Part shown: piece after piece, positions 4,401 to 7,864 of the stretch | Layout: every line of letters starts with the position of its first letter | How positions within the stretch are numbered: position 1 is the stretch's first letter | Assembly (NCBI GenBank): GCA_963632245.1 | Contig: CAVGTF010000108.1 | Location: forward strand, 1 to 7,864 | Source of the DNA: UBA1724 sp963632245 | GTDB lineage: Bacteria > Verrucomicrobiota > Lentisphaeria > Oligosphaerales > Oligosphaeraceae | DNA: 7,864 nt | Direction: 5' to 3' | Made by a program: the position numbers and the translations under genes | Notes under the pieces: model-generated | What the model saw: only the letters and a program-made list of their open reading frames with translations | Told to the model about the DNA's origin: nothing | The model's database searches: none

Positions 4401-7400
4401 TTACGGGTAAAGGAGTTGGGTCTTTGCGACCTTGAAGGTGCCGAACCAGCAGTCGCGTACCAAGGTGACCAGTCGAACCTGTGTAGAGAGAATGGAGTAC
4501 CACTCGCCATCCTTCAGCTGGATGGGATTGGTCAGCTGCTTCAGGAAGGCATCGCGCGCCTCACCGGACAAGTTATCCAAGGGCGTCTTCATGTCCTCCA
4601 GCCACTTCACACTCTGCCCCACCGCAATGACAGTGTAGGTCTCATACCGTGTGGAAAGCAACCCTGCGGTACAACCAATGAGGGACTCCGCCATGCGGTC
4701 GTTACACTGCACGTCTGTTGCGGGATTCGATCTCTCCGAACTAGTGGCGCCATCCACTTCAATGAAGTTGAAAAAGGACTGTACGGGGCTCCAGGACTGG
4801 TGATGACGCGCATTCTGCGAAGCCGTGCGACCTCCATCTTCAGAAATGTTCTCGTCCCTAAAGCGGAAGACCTTCTCCTCCAGATCCACATCTGTTCCTT
4901 CGGGATCCCCGCCCACAAAATCCCGGAAGTAGGTGTTTCGGGTTACATCATCGGGGTAGCTATAGTCACCGGGACGGTAGATCCAGCTCTCGCCGGCATC
5001 CTCATTCGCGGGGATGTTAGCAAAGAGATACCGGTAGCTACCCTTGTTGAAGCAATTGGGATTGAACTTGCCACGGATGCCCCATTCAGGCCCCATTGTC
5101 GTCAAATTCACGTAGTCCAAGAGCCAGGCATCGCCATCCTTGTACAGATGGGTAATGACACCGTAATCGGGGCTGTCTTCATCATCGTCTTCGGTTCCGA
5201 ACTTCTTCAGATTCAATGTCCGACCGATTTCGCCGCGGAAGATGGATCCCACCTGCCACAGAGAAGTAAAGGGCGTATTGAGACGCACTGCAGTAGAAAG
5301 GACCGCGCCCATCTTGTGATCCGCAGTCGAACCTGTAGTAGGCGTAAAGTCGGGCTCCCAGTCCTTCTCTACATTGGGATCCGCATTCCGCAAATTGTCC
5401 TCCATGAGCTGCCAGCAGCCCTTCGACACAAATTCATCGTCACACCAGGCTTTGTAGCCGTTCTTTGTGACAGTGAAATTGTAAGTTCCGAGACCTGTGA
5501 CATTATGAGATTGACGATCCACCTTCGTGCCCGAGTTGGTTATAAGGTCCGCCAACACCGTACTGTCTGAATCATCATCGTCGCTCAGCCACTTCCAGGC
5601 CTTGCTTCTATGATTCATACGGGGATCCTTGCAGAGCATACCATTAACGGGCACTCTCGTGAAGAAATCATCAAATGGCTTGCTATTCAACTCCTGGAAG
5701 CCCTCGTTATTCAAGCCGCCCTCCGCAATGCTCCAGGAATCCGCGGGAGCATCGGCATAGACGATGTCGGACATCTTCTTATCACCTACATCGTCCTGCG
5801 CCATGATGACGATTTTATCAAAACGAACCGCAAGAACTGTGCCCGTAGGATAGTAGAAGACGGGAGTAGACGTCGTTGTATAGCGATAGGAAGAGTAGCC
5901 ATTATTTTGCGTAGGCAATTTCCTGCTGTAGAAGGGGAAATCTCCCATATCCAACTCAATGGTCTTGTATTCCAACGCATTGAGGTCATCCACATCTGTA
6001 CCACTCAAAGTGATCGTCTTGTCAAATGTGAATTCCTCGGCGGTGTCTAGAAGCGCTTGAACGACAGTGCTATCTTCCGCACCGGGGGTAACACCGTAGT
6101 TGGAAGAAGTGCCTGCCAATCCATTCGCGCCATAGAGGTACTGATTGGTCCCCAAGGTTTCAGGATTCAAGGTAACCGCAGTATCGGCACACTCCACAAA
6201 ATCATACGCCCTAGAGAAGCCAGTAAGACCATTCGTGACTTTCGCAATCCACTGGCCATTATTCTGACCACCAGGACCGCCAGGGCCGCCGGGTCCATCA
6301 GGGCCCGCCTGACGAGTCTGGTGATCGCCAGCATCAGCGGTAGAGATAGCGGCATCGGTAGTTGCCGCCGCCAGAGACGCAGCCATCACAGACGCACCCG
6401 CGCTGCTCCCGTCACCGACAGATGCGACGCTCGTAGAGGAATCTCCATTATCCAAAGAGGCACCACCACGGCCACCACCCCAGGGGGGATTGCCGCCACC
6501 ACCCATGCCAGTGGCATCGTACTGCATCGTCACCTGCTTGACTTTCAAGGCGGAGGCGATCTTTCCTTTCAGGATGACGCGGAACTTCTTGTGACTTGAA
6601 AGCTGATCCTCATTCAACAAATTCTGCAGATTCAGCGTCACCTTGGGATTGTAATACGCACTCATGGTGCTCTTGCTTCCATCCACATCAAAGGAGAAAG
6701 TGGGAATGCTCGCATACTGCGTGCCGCCGCCCCAGCCGCCGCCCCAGCCGCCACCGCCACGGCTTGACTTCTCGAACTGCCGTGTCGTAACCATGGAAGA
6801 CACCTTGTCCTCCGTAGAGTCCATTCCAACGGTGACATTGACGCCCATAACGGCGGGGACACCCATCTCGTTGCCACAGAACGAAGGCTCGCTTATAGTG
6901 TCACTGGCACCAATACTACTTCCTATGTTTACATCCCAGTGATATGACACATCGTTGTTCGAATCACAAGCATCAATCACGTTAGCCAGGACTTCCTGGG
7001 TCAAATCTTCCCCCGCTGATCCCTTGAACAGATAGCGGTTAGAGTCACTGACATCGTAATGCAGTCCTAGACATTGCCTACAGAATGCCTCAAAAAGCTC
7101 ATTGTAGGTAAAAGTGTATTGATAAGATGTACCTCTCCGAGTATAAAGTTCTTCTGCCCATTCATTCCAAGTAGGTACGTTTACCATACAATAATAGTTG
7201 TGATCCTGCCACTGATGAAGTTCTTTTGGAAAATATTCGGCTTTTGGCCAAGCCAAATCAATCTTGCGAAGGAAGTATTTCCGCGTTTCTCCCTGGCCAC
7301 CTCCGCGTTGTTGATTGGCCTCCGACTCGGCAATCTCTTTCATCTGTTCGAAACTCGTATAGCGTCCATTAAAACGGTATTCCCTATCCTCTGTGCCGGA

Positions 7401-7864
7401 AGTTAGCGAAAGGGTATAGATATCCTTCAAGAATGCGGATTTCACATCCTTGAGCTCCTGACTCGGATTGTCATCATCCGACGGCAGTAGCTGATCATAG
7501 GAAAACCATTTTGGAGGCCTATCCTTATCCTTGCGTTTCAGTACAGAGTCCTTGGCATAGACCGCCTCGCCATTCTTCTCACGAGTGCGCAATTCCTGGG
7601 GATGAAGACCATACTGCACAGTCTCTTCCTCCACAAGGTTATTCACGAGTTCATTCGGGCGCCCTGTAGTTCCGCTATACTTATACCCCATGACAGCGAA
7701 TGCGCTATCCGCATACATCATCTCAGCATTTGATGATCCATCCAAAAAAGTACTTTTACCGGGATCCCCGGTAACTGGCTTGTACCACACCGCCCAACCG
7801 TTGCGAAATTCCGAGAAGACCCACGGCACATACGGTTCACCGGCATCACCGTCCATCTTAGAGG
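4401..7864 (-). CDS. large PilX/GspK-like, Verru_Chthon cassette A-like pseudopilus-associated protein, 5'-partial
   Basis: At least 1154 codons are open to the right window edge. The first ATG in view (7856) has no SD and the frame continues upstream, so the N-terminus is missing. Residues below count from that ATG. The C-terminal half has TPFTSLWQVGSIFRGEIGRT (861-880), RGKFNPNCF (928-936) and MAESLIGCTAGLLSTRYETY (1055-1074) then TVIAVGQ, which resemble the VGEL..FR...RTLDF, GRxNLN and ...YTV...G blocks I recall from verrucomicrobial cassette A/PilX/GspK-type proteins. The middle holds low-complexity linkers: RGGGGWGGGWGGG (366-378), MGGGGNPPWGGGRGG (451-465), an Ala/Ser stretch (476-510) and collagen-like GPDGPGGPGGPGG (518-530). 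Thirteen Cys, many Tyr/Trp and acidic patches suit a secreted protein. It heads the visible cluster and probably acts with the three pseudopilins. The gene is certain; the family call is moderate. Confidence 0.65.
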   Translation of the reverse strand, partial: SKMDGDAGEPYVPWVFSEFRNGWAVWYKPVTGDPGKSTFLDGSSNAEMMYADSAFAVMGYKYSGTTGRPNELVNNLVEEETVQYGLHPQELRTREKNGEAVYAKDSVLKRKDKDRPPKWFSYDQLLPSDDDNPSQELKDVKSAFLKDIYTLSLTSGTEDREYRFNGRYTSFEQMKEIAESEANQQRGGGQGETRKYFLRKIDLAWPKAEYFPKELHQWQDHNYYCMVNVPTWNEWAEELYTRRGTSYQYTFTYNELFEAFCRQCLGLHYDVSDSNRYLFKGSAGEDLTQEVLANVIDACDSNNDVSYHWDVNIGSSIGASDTISEPSFCGNEMGVPAVMGVNVTVGMDSTEDKVSSMVTTRQFEKSSRGGGGWGGGWGGGTQYASIPTFSFDVDGSKSTMSAYYNPKVTLNLQNLLNEDQLSSHKKFRVILKGKIASALKVKQVTMQYDATGMGGGGNPPWGGGRGGASLDNGDSSTSVASVGDGSSAGASVMAASLAAATTDAAISTADAGDHQTRQAGPDGPGGPGGPGGQNNGQWIAKVTNGLTGFSRAYDFVECADTAVTLNPETLGTNQYLYGANGLAGTSSNYGVTPGAEDSTVVQALLDTAEEFTFDKTITLSGTDVDDLNALEYKTIELDMGDFPFYSRKLPTQNNGYSSYRYTTTSTPVFYYPTGTVLAVRFDKIVIMAQDDVGDKKMSDIVYADAPADSWSIAEGGLNNEGFQELNSKPFDDFFTRVPVNGMLCKDPRMNHRSKAWKWLSDDDDSDSTVLADLITNSGTKVDRQSHNVTGLGTYNFTVTKNGYKAWCDDEFVSKGCWQLMEDNLRNADPNVEKDWEPDFTPTTGSTADHKMGAVLSTAVRLNTPFTSLWQVGSIFRGEIGRTLNLKKFGTEDDDEDSPDYGVITHLYKDGDAWLLDYVNLTTMGPEWGIRGKFNPNCFNKGSYRYLFANIPANEDAGESWIYRPGDYSYPDDVTRNTYFRDFVGGDPEGTDVDLEEKVFRFRDENISEDGGRTASQNARHHQSWSPVQSFFNFIEVDGATSSERSNPATDVQCNDRMAESLIGCTAGLLSTRYETYTVIAVGQSVKWLEDMKTPLDNLSGEARDAFLKQLTNPIQLKDGEWYSILSTQVRLVTLVRDCWFGTFKVAKTQLLYP

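Noticed and set aside
4416..5570. 384-codon open frame on the + strand
   Set aside because: It is entirely antisense to the large gene, whose strand has coherent family-like blocks; the long shadow follows from codon composition.
7854..7856. ATG at 7856 as the true start of the large protein
   Set aside because: The frame stays open to the window edge, no SD precedes it, and no signal or prepilin leader follows, so the real start should lie outside the window.

Overview
The window looks like chromosomal DNA from the PVC group of bacteria, most likely Verrucomicrobiota (a Lentisphaerota-like lineage is also possible). The reasons are several short prepilin-type proteins with KK/NRK leaders followed by FTLxELL, an H-X9-DG pseudopilin, and a very large companion protein that resembles the verrucomicrobial 'Verru_Chthon cassette protein A' type. 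The assignment is by recalled family patterns; no search was possible.

Layout. Positions 1-798 contain no convincing gene. They hold repeat-rich intergenic DNA: an 82-nt GC-rich repeat (two full copies and one partial), two copies of a G/C-run REP-like element, CTAG-rich short repeats, and a terminator-like hairpin. A 33-nt near-perfect palindrome follows at 799-831. An AAA+ ATPase with a C-terminal DUF4143 domain is encoded on the + strand at 874-2064, starting after a clear AGGAGG. A third copy of the REP-like element (2110-2146) lies just after its stop. A strong hairpin with T-runs on both strands (2174-2229) separates this gene from everything downstream.

Positions 2244-7864 are one co-directional minus-strand cluster. 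In transcription order it encodes a very large secreted or pseudopilus-associated protein (at least 1154 codons, 5' end outside the window), two GspG-like pseudopilins with the aspartate-rich C-terminal loop, and one H-X9-DG pseudopilin. All three small proteins have a short basic leader, a hydrophobic helix and Glu at +5 of the mature protein. None has the usual glycine before the cleavage site (Ala, His and Ser instead). No assembly ATPase, platform protein, secretin or prepilin peptidase is in view, so the cluster probably supplies structural or tip subunits to a type II secretion or type IV pilus-like machine encoded elsewhere.

The most interesting points are the large protein, with Gly-Trp-rich and collagen-like Gly-Xaa-Yaa segments inside a pseudopilin cassette; the palindrome ahead of the ATPase; the direct REP-like copies bracketing the ATPase; and the hairpins and SD-less, pyrimidine-rich leaders between the cassette genes.
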